Part shown: in pieces, positions 9,249-16,513 of the stretch | How the letters are laid out: each line of letters opens with the position of its first letter | Numbering within the stretch: position 1 is the stretch's first letter | Source of the DNA: Syntrophus aciditrophicus SB | Lineage (GTDB): Bacteria; Desulfobacterota; Syntrophia; Syntrophales; Syntrophaceae | Direction: 5' to 3' | Assembly: GCF_000013405.1 (NCBI RefSeq) | Contig: NC_007759.1 | Coordinates: 3,039,001-3,103,000, forward strand | Length of the DNA: 64,000 nucleotides | The notes under the pieces: model-generated | The model's database searches: none | What the model was told of the DNA's origin: nothing | Seen by the model: the letters and a program-made list of their open reading frames with translations, nothing else | Program-made: the position numbers and the translations under genes

Positions 9249-9382
9249 TTTTCAATAACCCTCACTTTTGCATATTTTCGGAGACAAGATCTCAATTTTA
9301 ATAAAGCCAACCTTTCCTGAACCGGAAAATCCTGCTGGTTCTCTCGATTGTCCTTCCAATCCGCAGACGCAGGTTCCACTTT

Positions 9383-11443
9383 TCAATATCCCCACTTATA
9401 CATACGTTCTTTCCTATACTCTTCAAGCTCTTCCTCGGTCGGGGGGGGAACCTTCTTCAATATTCCTTTCTCTTCCAATTCGTCCGCGACATACCCGAGA
9501 TCCAGCTCTTCCAGGCGAACGCGAGTGGGAACACCCTCGTCGGTCCACCCCTTGAAATGGTAATAAGTGGTCAGGAGTTCTTCCTCGAGCTCCGGAAAAC
9601 GGAACTTCCAATGATCTGCAGGCGGATTGTCATCGGCCCGAGTCATGCCCCTTCTCATGTTGAAGGCCCGATGCAGATTACGAATCCGGTGAGCCACCCT
9701 CCTGTGCTCAAATTCATCCAGATTCAGTCCTGTTGCGGCATTCACGAACTTATAGTAATTGTGGCAATGAAAGGGCGGCTTGAAGCAGAACCCCGACATG
9801 CCGGAACAGAATCCCAGGGAGTCATCGTTGACGTGGTTCTCCTCCATCCAATCCACAATCTCCGAAGCGATGGGCGGAGTCGGATAATAGGGTGCCGCGT
9901 TCTTGTCGCCTTTGGGTTCCCAGTCCAGAATATATTGTTTGAATCGTTCAAAGGGAACGTGAGGCCAGTCCCTGATCCACTCTTCCCGATCTTCATATTT
10001 GCGGAAGGCGGCCTGGGGCCAGTTTCCTTCGATCGAGGTGATACTCTGCTTTTCGCTCGTGGCAAACATAAGAAAATAGAGGGGATCCAGCATTCCCAGT
10101 TTGATGTTCATCTGCTCCACACCCTTGATGAGGTTGTGCGCATAAGCCTCCGCACCCTTACCGATTTTCTCGCTTGCCTGCTTGGTGCCCAGGCCCAGAA
10201 TTTTGCCAATTCCCTCACCCTTGACAAGCCGGTCAAGCAGCCAGTAGAAGACCCCACTTTTATCCTCCGGGGGCGGACAGGGAGGATAGTCATCCGTTCC
10301 AGCAAAATCTTCCTCCGTCAGAATCCCGTCCTTTCTCAGTTCCACGGCAAAGGCCATCACCTGAGGAGTTGAGTAGGAATCCAAACCGTAATCAAAGGTA
10401 CGCTCGATGAATTTCCAGCTCCATTCCAGGTCATCTATGCCCGATCCAAAGAGATAGGAAATTTTTGAAAAGCATTTCGCCATATAGGGGGCTCCGTCCT
10501 TGCGCATAATCAATGCCCCGCATTGCGACGGACAGTTGAAGCAGCTTATCATCCGCCGCACAGACTCCTCCTGGCTCTTTTCCCAACTTTCTTCAATTTC
10601 ATCGGTCCAGAAGTCTTTTCTTCGGTAGCGGGCATTCCCCCAGGCGAAATTCTGCGTATGCCACTTATCTTCCGCATCTCTCATCAGTTGCGGCGACCCG
10701 AGACTGTCATGAATGGCCTCGACATGTCTGTGCGACAGGGGATTAGCGTTGCGGTGAATGATGTAGGTTCGCGCCTCCTCGAGGTGCTTGATAAAGGCAG
10801 GTCCGTCGGCAAGATTAACTTCCTTTGTTCCCCGAACCGCAATGGCCTTGATTTTCTTGTCGCCCATGACGGCGCCGCCTCCGAGTCTGCTTGCGCTCCC
10901 CTTGTCCATCTCGATGCTGGCAAAAAGAACCCCGTTTTCCGCTGCAGGACCGATAGCGGCAACCTGGATCTTCGGATCGTTCAGTTCTTCCTTAAGAAGT
11001 TCCTGAACTTCACGGGCGCCCTTTCCCGCCAGATGCGATGCATCCCTTATTTCGACCTTGTCATTGTTGATCCAGATATATACCAACTCGGGTGACTTGT
11101 TCCTGAAGATGATTTTGTCGTATCCGGCGTACTTCAGTTCCGGTGCGAAAAACCCTCCTGCGGTAGGATAGCAGATCAGGTTGGACACTGGGGAAATGGT
11201 AACCACAAAGGTGCGATTTGCTCCGAAAATCGGCGTACCACTCAAAAGACCATTAGTGAATATCAGCAGATTTTCCGGATCAAATGCCTTGGTCTCGGGC
11301 GTGGTCCTGTCCCAGAAAATCTTGAGGCTGCTCCCCACCCCACCAAAAAAGTTTTCAGCCGTTTTCGGGTCCGACTGCACCCGTTCAATATTCCCGGTTG
11401 ATAAGTCAATTTCCAGGTAATATCCTGTCTCTCCGTATCGCAT
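9383..11443 (-). CDS. bamB: BamB-like tungsten AOR-family catalytic subunit
   Basis: A 686-residue aldehyde:ferredoxin oxidoreductase-family protein. The N-terminal domain (GETGYYLEIDLSTGNIERV, FGGVGSSLKIFWD) binds the bis-pyranopterin in this family. [4Fe-4S] ligands are seen as CFNCPSQC (Cys301, 304, 308) with a further Cys324. The length and the surrounding bamC-I order identify it as BamB, the benzoyl-CoA-reducing subunit, rather than a classical AOR of about 600 residues. BamB reduces benzoyl-CoA to cyclohexa-1,5-diene-1-carboxyl-CoA. ATG is preceded by GGAGGTAAG. Substrate cannot be settled from sequence alone because the adjacent ligase is not a typical benzoate-CoA ligase. Confidence 0.88.
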   Translation of the reverse strand: MRYGETGYYLEIDLSTGNIERVQSDPKTAENFFGGVGSSLKIFWDRTTPETKAFDPENLLIFTNGLLSGTPIFGANRTFVVTISPVSNLICYPTAGGFFAPELKYAGYDKIIFRNKSPELVYIWINNDKVEIRDASHLAGKGAREVQELLKEELNDPKIQVAAIGPAAENGVLFASIEMDKGSASRLGGGAVMGDKKIKAIAVRGTKEVNLADGPAFIKHLEEARTYIIHRNANPLSHRHVEAIHDSLGSPQLMRDAEDKWHTQNFAWGNARYRRKDFWTDEIEESWEKSQEESVRRMISCFNCPSQCGALIMRKDGAPYMAKCFSKISYLFGSGIDDLEWSWKFIERTFDYGLDSYSTPQVMAFAVELRKDGILTEEDFAGTDDYPPCPPPEDKSGVFYWLLDRLVKGEGIGKILGLGTKQASEKIGKGAEAYAHNLIKGVEQMNIKLGMLDPLYFLMFATSEKQSITSIEGNWPQAAFRKYEDREEWIRDWPHVPFERFKQYILDWEPKGDKNAAPYYPTPPIASEIVDWMEENHVNDDSLGFCSGMSGFCFKPPFHCHNYYKFVNAATGLNLDEFEHRRVAHRIRNLHRAFNMRRGMTRADDNPPADHWKFRFPELEEELLTTYYHFKGWTDEGVPTRVRLEELDLGYVADELEEKGILKKVPPPTEEELEEYRKERMYKWGY

Positions 11444-11534
11444 ATTTCTTCTTACCTCCGTGTAGTTAGTCGTTCATTCGATCCGTAAACGGCGTAAACG
11501 ACTTAACGCAATGTGACGCTCTTCAGAAATTTCA

Positions 11535-11549
11535 CTGCCCATCGGGCAG
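11535..11549. repeat. Small hairpin upstream of bamB
   Basis: CTGCCC-ATC-GGGCAG, a perfect 6-bp stem in the 171-base gap between the transporter and bamB. On the minus strand it is not followed by a T-run, so it is more likely a processing or regulatory structure than a terminator. Confidence 0.4.
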
Positions 11550-11614
11550 AAAAGTTATATTTAAAATGCATAATGTCGATTCACCTTAACTTATCGATTA
11601 TTTTTTATTCTGAA

Positions 11615-13078
11615 TTAACGTATGACACCTATCATCTTCCAGTAAGGCACGGCCACCAGCAGGGAAATGAAGGCTGAAGCAATGTAGATCAGACCGAACA
11701 TCAGCACATGAGACGGCGCCCAACCCCTGCCCTGAATCATCCCTTCACCCATCAGGAGAAAAGGCTGCTGGTAGGACAGCAGGAAAAAGTTGATGGCGAT
11801 CAGATAGGCCATGGTCACGGTCAGCGGATGATAACCGAAATCATTAAAGAGCGGGATCAGCATGATAATGGTCAGCGCACAGGTGGTGAAGCCCCAGGGA
11901 ACGTCAACGAAGCGGATAACCATGAGCCCCAAGGTGATGACCAGCATGAACAGTAGGGGAGAACCCGCCATGGACATGATGGGCCCTTTGATCAGGGGTC
12001 CGAACCAGGCGGAGATTCCGGAAACTCCGAAGATGGGAGGCAGGGCTACGGCGATACCGAAGAAGCAGACTACGTCCCAGTTGATGCCGGCGCTGATATC
12101 CGGACCGGTAATGATGCGGAACATAACGAAGAGGAACAGAGCGAACAGGGCTGTGGCCGCGGTGGGAATTCCATGCTGGTTTTCTGTGAAAAACATTAAC
12201 AGAGAGCCGACAAGGATAAGAAGGGAAACGATTTCATCCTTGGACATTGGACCCAGTTTCTTGTATTCCTCCTTGAACATGTCGGAGCTAATGGCAATGG
12301 CTTCTTTCGGCTTGGCAAAGATATAGGCAAAGAAAACGTACAAGATGGTTACTACAAACCAGGGCAGGGCCAGAATCTTGAACCAGTCGGCAAAATTGGC
12401 CATGGGTTTTATTTCGGGGGGAAAAAATCCCTGCATGATCGGCCCCGAGAGGGAGCCGGTCAACCATCCGGTCCCAGGTAAGAGAGCCATACCCCAGGCC
12501 AGCAAGCAGATATAGGCCGATCCCTTGGAGCGGAATTCCACTTTACAGGCTTCCACAATCCCAATAGCAATGGGAACGACAATCGCCACACGGACGACGA
12601 TGGACGGCGTCAAGGCGGAAAGTGCAACGCCGATCACCAGCCAGCTGATCGCCAAGCCAAGCCAGGTCGCGGGAAACGTCTTCAGAACCATATAAGCGAT
12701 GCGTTTTCCCAGACCCGTTTTTTGCAGAACAAAACCAAAATATAGTGCAGGAATCAGGACCCAGACGGCTGATGAAGTGAAGCCGCCCATGACGACCCCA
12801 TATATTTGCGGGGGTGCTTTGAAGGGAACTTTGCCCGGGAACACCAGACCTGCTTTGTGGGCAAAAAACAGGGCCAAGGTAAGCCCCAGGATGATGGAAG
12901 TACCCGACATGAAGGGCAGGTTTCCGGGGCGGAAGATCCACATCCCCAGGCCCGCAACAACGGTACCCATGACATAATGCCCTAAAGGGGACAGCCCCGG
13001 GGCAAACGGCTGGGCTATAGCGATTAACAAGCCGGCTACAGCAATAACAATGACTCCTAACGTCTTACCATTTTGCAT
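11615..13078 (-). CDS. DASS/SLC13-type anion transporter
   Basis: A 487-residue integral membrane protein with about 12 hydrophobic segments, resembling the divalent anion:sodium symporter family (CitT/DASS), which carries di- and monocarboxylates. The start is placed at ATG 13078 because GGGAGGGAGT lies just upstream; a longer frame from 13174 adds 32 residues without a ribosome site. It lies between the aryl-AMP ligase and bamB on the same strand, so uptake of an aromatic acid, or exchange with a product, is the natural inference. No substrate-defining residue is recognised, and succinate or a similar dicarboxylate cannot be excluded. Confidence 0.75.
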   Translation of the reverse strand: MQNGKTLGVIVIAVAGLLIAIAQPFAPGLSPLGHYVMGTVVAGLGMWIFRPGNLPFMSGTSIILGLTLALFFAHKAGLVFPGKVPFKAPPQIYGVVMGGFTSSAVWVLIPALYFGFVLQKTGLGKRIAYMVLKTFPATWLGLAISWLVIGVALSALTPSIVVRVAIVVPIAIGIVEACKVEFRSKGSAYICLLAWGMALLPGTGWLTGSLSGPIMQGFFPPEIKPMANFADWFKILALPWFVVTILYVFFAYIFAKPKEAIAISSDMFKEEYKKLGPMSKDEIVSLLILVGSLLMFFTENQHGIPTAATALFALFLFVMFRIITGPDISAGINWDVVCFFGIAVALPPIFGVSGISAWFGPLIKGPIMSMAGSPLLFMLVITLGLMVIRFVDVPWGFTTCALTIIMLIPLFNDFGYHPLTVTMAYLIAINFFLLSYQQPFLLMGEGMIQGRGWAPSHVLMFGLIYIASAFISLLVAVPYWKMIGVIR

Positions 13079-13146
13079 TATACTCCCTCCCCACCCCTTT
13101 ATTTTAAATAAACCAGACTCAAATGGGTCTTGCGCGTGTTTATCAA

Positions 13147-13186
13147 GGGACGATGTAATTATGATTGACCACAATCACATCGTCCC
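13147..13186. repeat. Intercistronic hairpin between ligase and transporter
   Basis: Perfect 10-bp outer arms GGGACGATGT/ACATCGTCCC enclose an inner GATTG-acca-CAATC stem. It sits in the 186-base gap between the ligase stop and the transporter start. No T-run follows on the minus strand, so differential mRNA stability or an operator is more plausible than strong termination. Confidence 0.55.
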
Positions 13187-13264
13187 GTAATGAAAAAACC
13201 CACCCTATTGATATAGAATCTAGTTACCTTTTTTGTTCTAAACACCTTATTCTGTCTCAATTAT

Positions 13265-14926
13265 TTACTTCTTTGCTGCCTGCTCTTGCTCCAGCATTTT
13301 TATGATTCTCTCCTTGAGCTCCCTCTTCAGGATCTTGCCCGCAGGGCTCAAGGGAAATTCCGATACGAACTCCATCCGTTCAGGCCACTTGAACTTGGCA
13401 ATATTCTGCTCCTGCAGAAAATCGCATATTTCCTTAAATGTAACGGTCTGGCCGTCCTTCGGAATAACCCAGGCACAGGCCCTCTCAACAAACACCGGAT
13501 CCGGCATGGCTACGATCGCTACGTTCTTTACTTTGGGATGGGAAAGGATTAAATGTTCCACCTCTTCCACATTGATCTTTTCTCCTCCACGATTAATCAC
13601 ATCCTTTTTCCGGCCCTCCGTGAAGATGAACCCAGCTTCATTCATCCTGACCAGGTCGCCCATCTTATAGAAGCCATCCGGCGTAAAAGCGCTCTTGTTA
13701 TACTCCGGCGCATTGTAGTAGCCCCGGATCGTATAGGGGCCCCGAACTGCCAGTTCACCCTGCTGTCCAACAGGAACGGTGTTTCCATTGTCATCGATGA
13801 CTTTTATCTCATCAGCCGGAGAAACGGGTCTGCCGGAACTCGTCATGATCATGTCCTCCGGGTCATCAAGGCGGGTATAATTGAGCAGCCCTTCCGCGGT
13901 TCCATATACCTCCTGTGGTATGACCTTCCATTTTTCTCGTAGGGCTTTACGCAGTTCGGGTGCAAGCCTGGCGCCTCCATTCTGAATCACTTTCAGCGAA
14001 CTGTAGTCGAATCCTTTCCAGTCTTCACTGTTCAGCCACATGACATCGACAGGGACGCCGGAAGCAACATAGGTAACCTTCTCCTTTTCGATGAGAGAGA
14101 AACAGCTTTTGGCATCAATGGAACCGGAAAGCACCCCTTTACCTTTAAGAAACCAGCAGCCAAGAAAACCGAAGGAGGCAAGGGTATAGTTGTGCGCAAA
14201 GGGCAGGATGCCCAGAAATACGTCCTCGCTGGTAAATCCGGCATAAATGGCACTTTGCAGCGCGTTATAGACATAATCATTGTGAGTTCTGGGAATCAGT
14301 TTCGGAAGGGCCGTTGTTCCCCCGGACAGGAGCATGAGGGCCACATCGTAAGGATCCGGGCGGAACTTCTTGAGGTAGTCTGCGGGATTGTCAACATCTA
14401 CGGGCTGGGCGATCAGTTCATCGATGGAAATCATCCCCTCCGGAACATTTGAACCTGTTGCGAGAATGTACTTGAGACTCGGGGCTTTTTTCTGCACATC
14501 CATAGCCATTTCGGCGTAGTTGAAACGGCGATACTCTGTAGGGATCAGGTACCCCACAGCATCACTCATTTTGAAAAAATGTTCTATTTCCGTATGCCGA
14601 TGCGCGGCAAGGGCCAGGATCGGAATGACACCGATCTTGGTCAGCGCGAACAGGGAGTACACGCACGCCTCAATGCTGGGAAGTTGAAATACCACCCGAT
14701 CTCCCGGCTTCAATCCTACTTTAAGGAATTGAATGGCAAGCCTGTCAATCTTAGCCCCCAACTCGCGATACGTAACCCTCGCACCTTCGCAGATCAGGGC
14801 TTCCTTGTCGGGAACCGCCGCGATCGATTCCTCCAGTTTCTCGTTAAGTGTTTTTTCCTCCCAATATCCGGCTTCCCGGTAACGCTTTACATACTCTTCC
14901 GGCCATGGAACAAAACCTGGTAACAT
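13265..14926 (-). CDS. EntE/DhbE-like aryl-acid AMP ligase
   Basis: A 553-residue adenylate-forming enzyme. Motifs include the P-loop-like LSGGTTALPKLIPRTHNDY, YGTAEG (A5), GDLVRM (A7), GRKKDVINRGGEKI (A8) and the C-terminal lysine in PAGKILKRELKE (A10). Similarity is to 2,3-dihydroxybenzoate/salicylate-AMP ligases, whose AHN acyl-pocket motif is present (LPFAHNYTLASFG). No aryl-carrier protein or NRPS gene is nearby, so it probably makes an aryl-CoA for the adjacent Bam enzymes. In a Geobacter-type layout this is the bamY position. The start is set at the second ATG (14926) because GGAGGG lies 7 bases before it and abuts the upstream ATG at 14932. A sigma54 promoter lies just upstream. Confidence 0.8.
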   Translation of the reverse strand: MLPGFVPWPEEYVKRYREAGYWEEKTLNEKLEESIAAVPDKEALICEGARVTYRELGAKIDRLAIQFLKVGLKPGDRVVFQLPSIEACVYSLFALTKIGVIPILALAAHRHTEIEHFFKMSDAVGYLIPTEYRRFNYAEMAMDVQKKAPSLKYILATGSNVPEGMISIDELIAQPVDVDNPADYLKKFRPDPYDVALMLLSGGTTALPKLIPRTHNDYVYNALQSAIYAGFTSEDVFLGILPFAHNYTLASFGFLGCWFLKGKGVLSGSIDAKSCFSLIEKEKVTYVASGVPVDVMWLNSEDWKGFDYSSLKVIQNGGARLAPELRKALREKWKVIPQEVYGTAEGLLNYTRLDDPEDMIMTSSGRPVSPADEIKVIDDNGNTVPVGQQGELAVRGPYTIRGYYNAPEYNKSAFTPDGFYKMGDLVRMNEAGFIFTEGRKKDVINRGGEKINVEEVEHLILSHPKVKNVAIVAMPDPVFVERACAWVIPKDGQTVTFKEICDFLQEQNIAKFKWPERMEFVSEFPLSPAGKILKRELKERIIKMLEQEQAAKK

Positions 14927-14964
14927 ATCCATCCCTCCATAAAATGTTTTTTTAATTTAGGAAT

Positions 14965-14980
14965 GGCAAGTGGTATGCCA
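14965..14980 (-). promoter_or_regulatory. Sigma54 (-24/-12) promoter of the ligase-bam operon
   Basis: Minus-strand TGGCAT-ACCAC-TTGCC matches the consensus TGGCAC-N5-TTGCA, with GG and GC separated by exactly 10 bases. Predicted start of transcription is near 14955, about 30 bases before the ligase ATG. The NtrC-type activator encoded nearby (18027-19379) fits a sigma54 promoter. Confidence 0.78.
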
Positions 14981-15055
14981 TGGATTTTAATTTATAAATG
15001 TTCTTAAATATCATACACTTACTATGTTTCACCACAATCCAATATGATGGTGGAA

Positions 15056-15089
15056 CTGGAAAATAATTTTCCAGTCGGAAAATTATTTT
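15056..15089. promoter_or_regulatory. Palindromic element, candidate activator binding site
   Basis: Two overlapping inverted repeats. CTGGAAAATAATTTTCCAG (15056-15074) is a perfect 19-base palindrome with one central base. AAAATAATTTTCC (15060-15072) also pairs with GGAAAATTATTTT (15077-15089) across a 4-base spacer. It lies 76-111 bp upstream of the -24 element, the usual distance for enhancer sites of sigma54 activators. It is also just upstream of the kinase promoter candidate, so it could serve both directions. Confidence 0.6.
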
Positions 15090-15093
15090 ATTC

Positions 15094-15123
15094 TTGATAT
15101 AAAGAGATATTTCCGCATATTAC
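15094..15123 (+). promoter_or_regulatory. Possible sigma70-type promoter for the sensor kinase, now cut off by the IS
   Basis: TTGATA, 18-base spacer, TATTAC on the plus strand. Before the insertion it would have lain about 65 bases upstream of the kinase ATG. The match is moderate (4 of 6 bases in each element, approximately). Confidence 0.35.
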
Positions 15124-15184
15124 TGGCTGAAAAAGAAGAAAAGAACCCGGCTTATTTGAAGTCTTTGAATGCCGGACTAATGAA

Positions 15185-15192
15185 ATAAAATG
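15185..15192 (+). repeat. Target-site duplication, left copy
   Basis: ATAAAATG directly abuts the left end of the insertion sequence; an identical copy is at 16506-16513. Eight-base duplications are typical of the ISL3 family. Confidence 0.9.
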
Positions 15193-16505
15193 GGTTCATC
15201 CGACTAAAGCGTACTTGGCTTCATGAATGGCCATGATTTTAAGTTTGAAGAATTCGATATCCCGGAACCCATAAGCCATCCGTTTCATGGTTTTGATTTT
15301 GTTGTTTGTGCCTTCTAAGGGAGCCGACGAGATGCGGTAATCATAATAAGAGAGGATACCGGATTGAAATGCAGCAAGTGACTTCGCAAACTTTTTCAAC
15401 ATTTTTATCCCGGAAGTTTCCGCCCTCTTGATCCAATCAACCAATACCAGGCGTGCTTTTTCCTTTGTTGGCTGAAACCAGACCTGTCGGAGATCTTCTT
15501 TCAGGTAATAGGCGCATGCAAGTGGCTGATTTAGCTGGAGGGCATCGTTCAAGCGGGCCTTTTCACCTTTGGATGAGTCAAGATTTTCCGGATTTTTCAG
15601 GAGAAGCCAGCGGGTGCCCTTCAGGACTTTCTTCTGAAGGAGATCTTTTGCCTCTCGATAAAGGTCTCTTCTTAGCCCGGACAATTTGTCGTTGAAGAGC
15701 TTGATGACATGAAAATGGTCAAAAACAATCGTCGCTTTCGGAAGATGAGTCGATACAGCGCTGATGTAAGCGGGAGACATATCCATGGCAACGGCTTCAA
15801 TCTTGGCTTCGGCACGTTTGACCTTTTTCCAGAAAGAGTCAAGCGCATCGGCTCCCTTGCCATCACCGACATAGACGATCGTCCCTTTGGTCATATCCAA
15901 AACAACAGTCAGATACCGATGCCCCTTGCGAATCGAGATCTCATCGATGGCAATTCTCCGAAGATCCTTCAGAAAAGGTCTGGAAAACCTCTTCGTCAAA
16001 TCCCGTTTCTGAATTTCCTTGATCACGTCCCAGGATACCGACAGATGTGCAGCTACATCCTGGATTGTCATGTGTTTCGACAATTCCAAGGCATATCGCT
16101 CAAAAGCACGGGTGTAAGAAAACCGGGGATCAGCAAATCCCAGCGACACTTGACGAATACTGCCGCAACGAAGGCAGCCCACCCGCTGAACGCTGAGATC
16201 GAAGAACACATTCTTGAAACCGATGGGAATGCTTCGAAACCGTCTCCGGGTCGTTCCTCGCATGATGATCTCCCGGCTTCTACAGACTGGACAGCAAAGC
16301 TTGCTCCTTTTGTGGCGTATGGTGAACGTGATACTTCTTCCTTCGTATCGCGTCCTAACATAATCGTAGCCGACGAGGCTGAATCCGTGGTAAAGAAAAC
16401 TCGTGGACATGCTTCCCCTCCGTTAATTGGAAATCTTCGAACAATTTCCTCTTGGGGTGTATGTCCATTTTTTTCAACATAAAGTACGCATAAACCGGAT
16501 GAACC
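15193..16505 (-). mobile_element. Complete ISL3-family insertion sequence (1313 bp)
   Basis: The ends are inverted repeats: the left end reads GGTTCATCCGACTAAAGCGT and onward, and the right end read inward starts GGTTCATCCGGTTTATGCGT. Over 24 bases 20 match, ending in GCGTACTT on both sides. The element is flanked by identical 8-bp copies of ATAAAATG and contains one intact transposase gene on the minus strand. The left inverted repeat includes the transposase stop codon. Intact ORF, ends and target duplication imply a fairly recent, potentially active element. It separates a histidine kinase from its former upstream region. Confidence 0.93.
15196..16410 (-). CDS. ISL3-family transposase
   Basis: A 404-residue transposase. 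The N-terminal zinc-binding region (CPVCRSREI near residue 37; CLRCGS near residue 79) and a helix-turn-helix (TIQDVAAHLSVSWDVIKEI) precede the DDE nuclease core (IDEISIRKGHRY, DMSPAYISAV, FDHFHVIKLFN, then APLEGTNNKIKTMKRMAYGFRD). These are characteristic of ISL3 transposases. ATG is preceded by GGAGGGG. The frame is full length with no interruption, so it is probably functional. It is transcribed opposite to the kinase gene it precedes. Confidence 0.93.
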   Translation of the reverse strand: MSTSFLYHGFSLVGYDYVRTRYEGRSITFTIRHKRSKLCCPVCRSREIIMRGTTRRRFRSIPIGFKNVFFDLSVQRVGCLRCGSIRQVSLGFADPRFSYTRAFERYALELSKHMTIQDVAAHLSVSWDVIKEIQKRDLTKRFSRPFLKDLRRIAIDEISIRKGHRYLTVVLDMTKGTIVYVGDGKGADALDSFWKKVKRAEAKIEAVAMDMSPAYISAVSTHLPKATIVFDHFHVIKLFNDKLSGLRRDLYREAKDLLQKKVLKGTRWLLLKNPENLDSSKGEKARLNDALQLNQPLACAYYLKEDLRQVWFQPTKEKARLVLVDWIKRAETSGIKMLKKFAKSLAAFQSGILSYYDYRISSAPLEGTNNKIKTMKRMAYGFRDIEFFKLKIMAIHEAKYALVG

Positions 16506-16513
16506 ATAAAATG
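16506..16513 (+). repeat. Target-site duplication, right copy
   Basis: ATAAAATG, identical to 15185-15192. Its last three bases are the ATG start codon of the following kinase gene, so the insertion duplicated the start codon and left the coding sequence intact. Confidence 0.9.
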
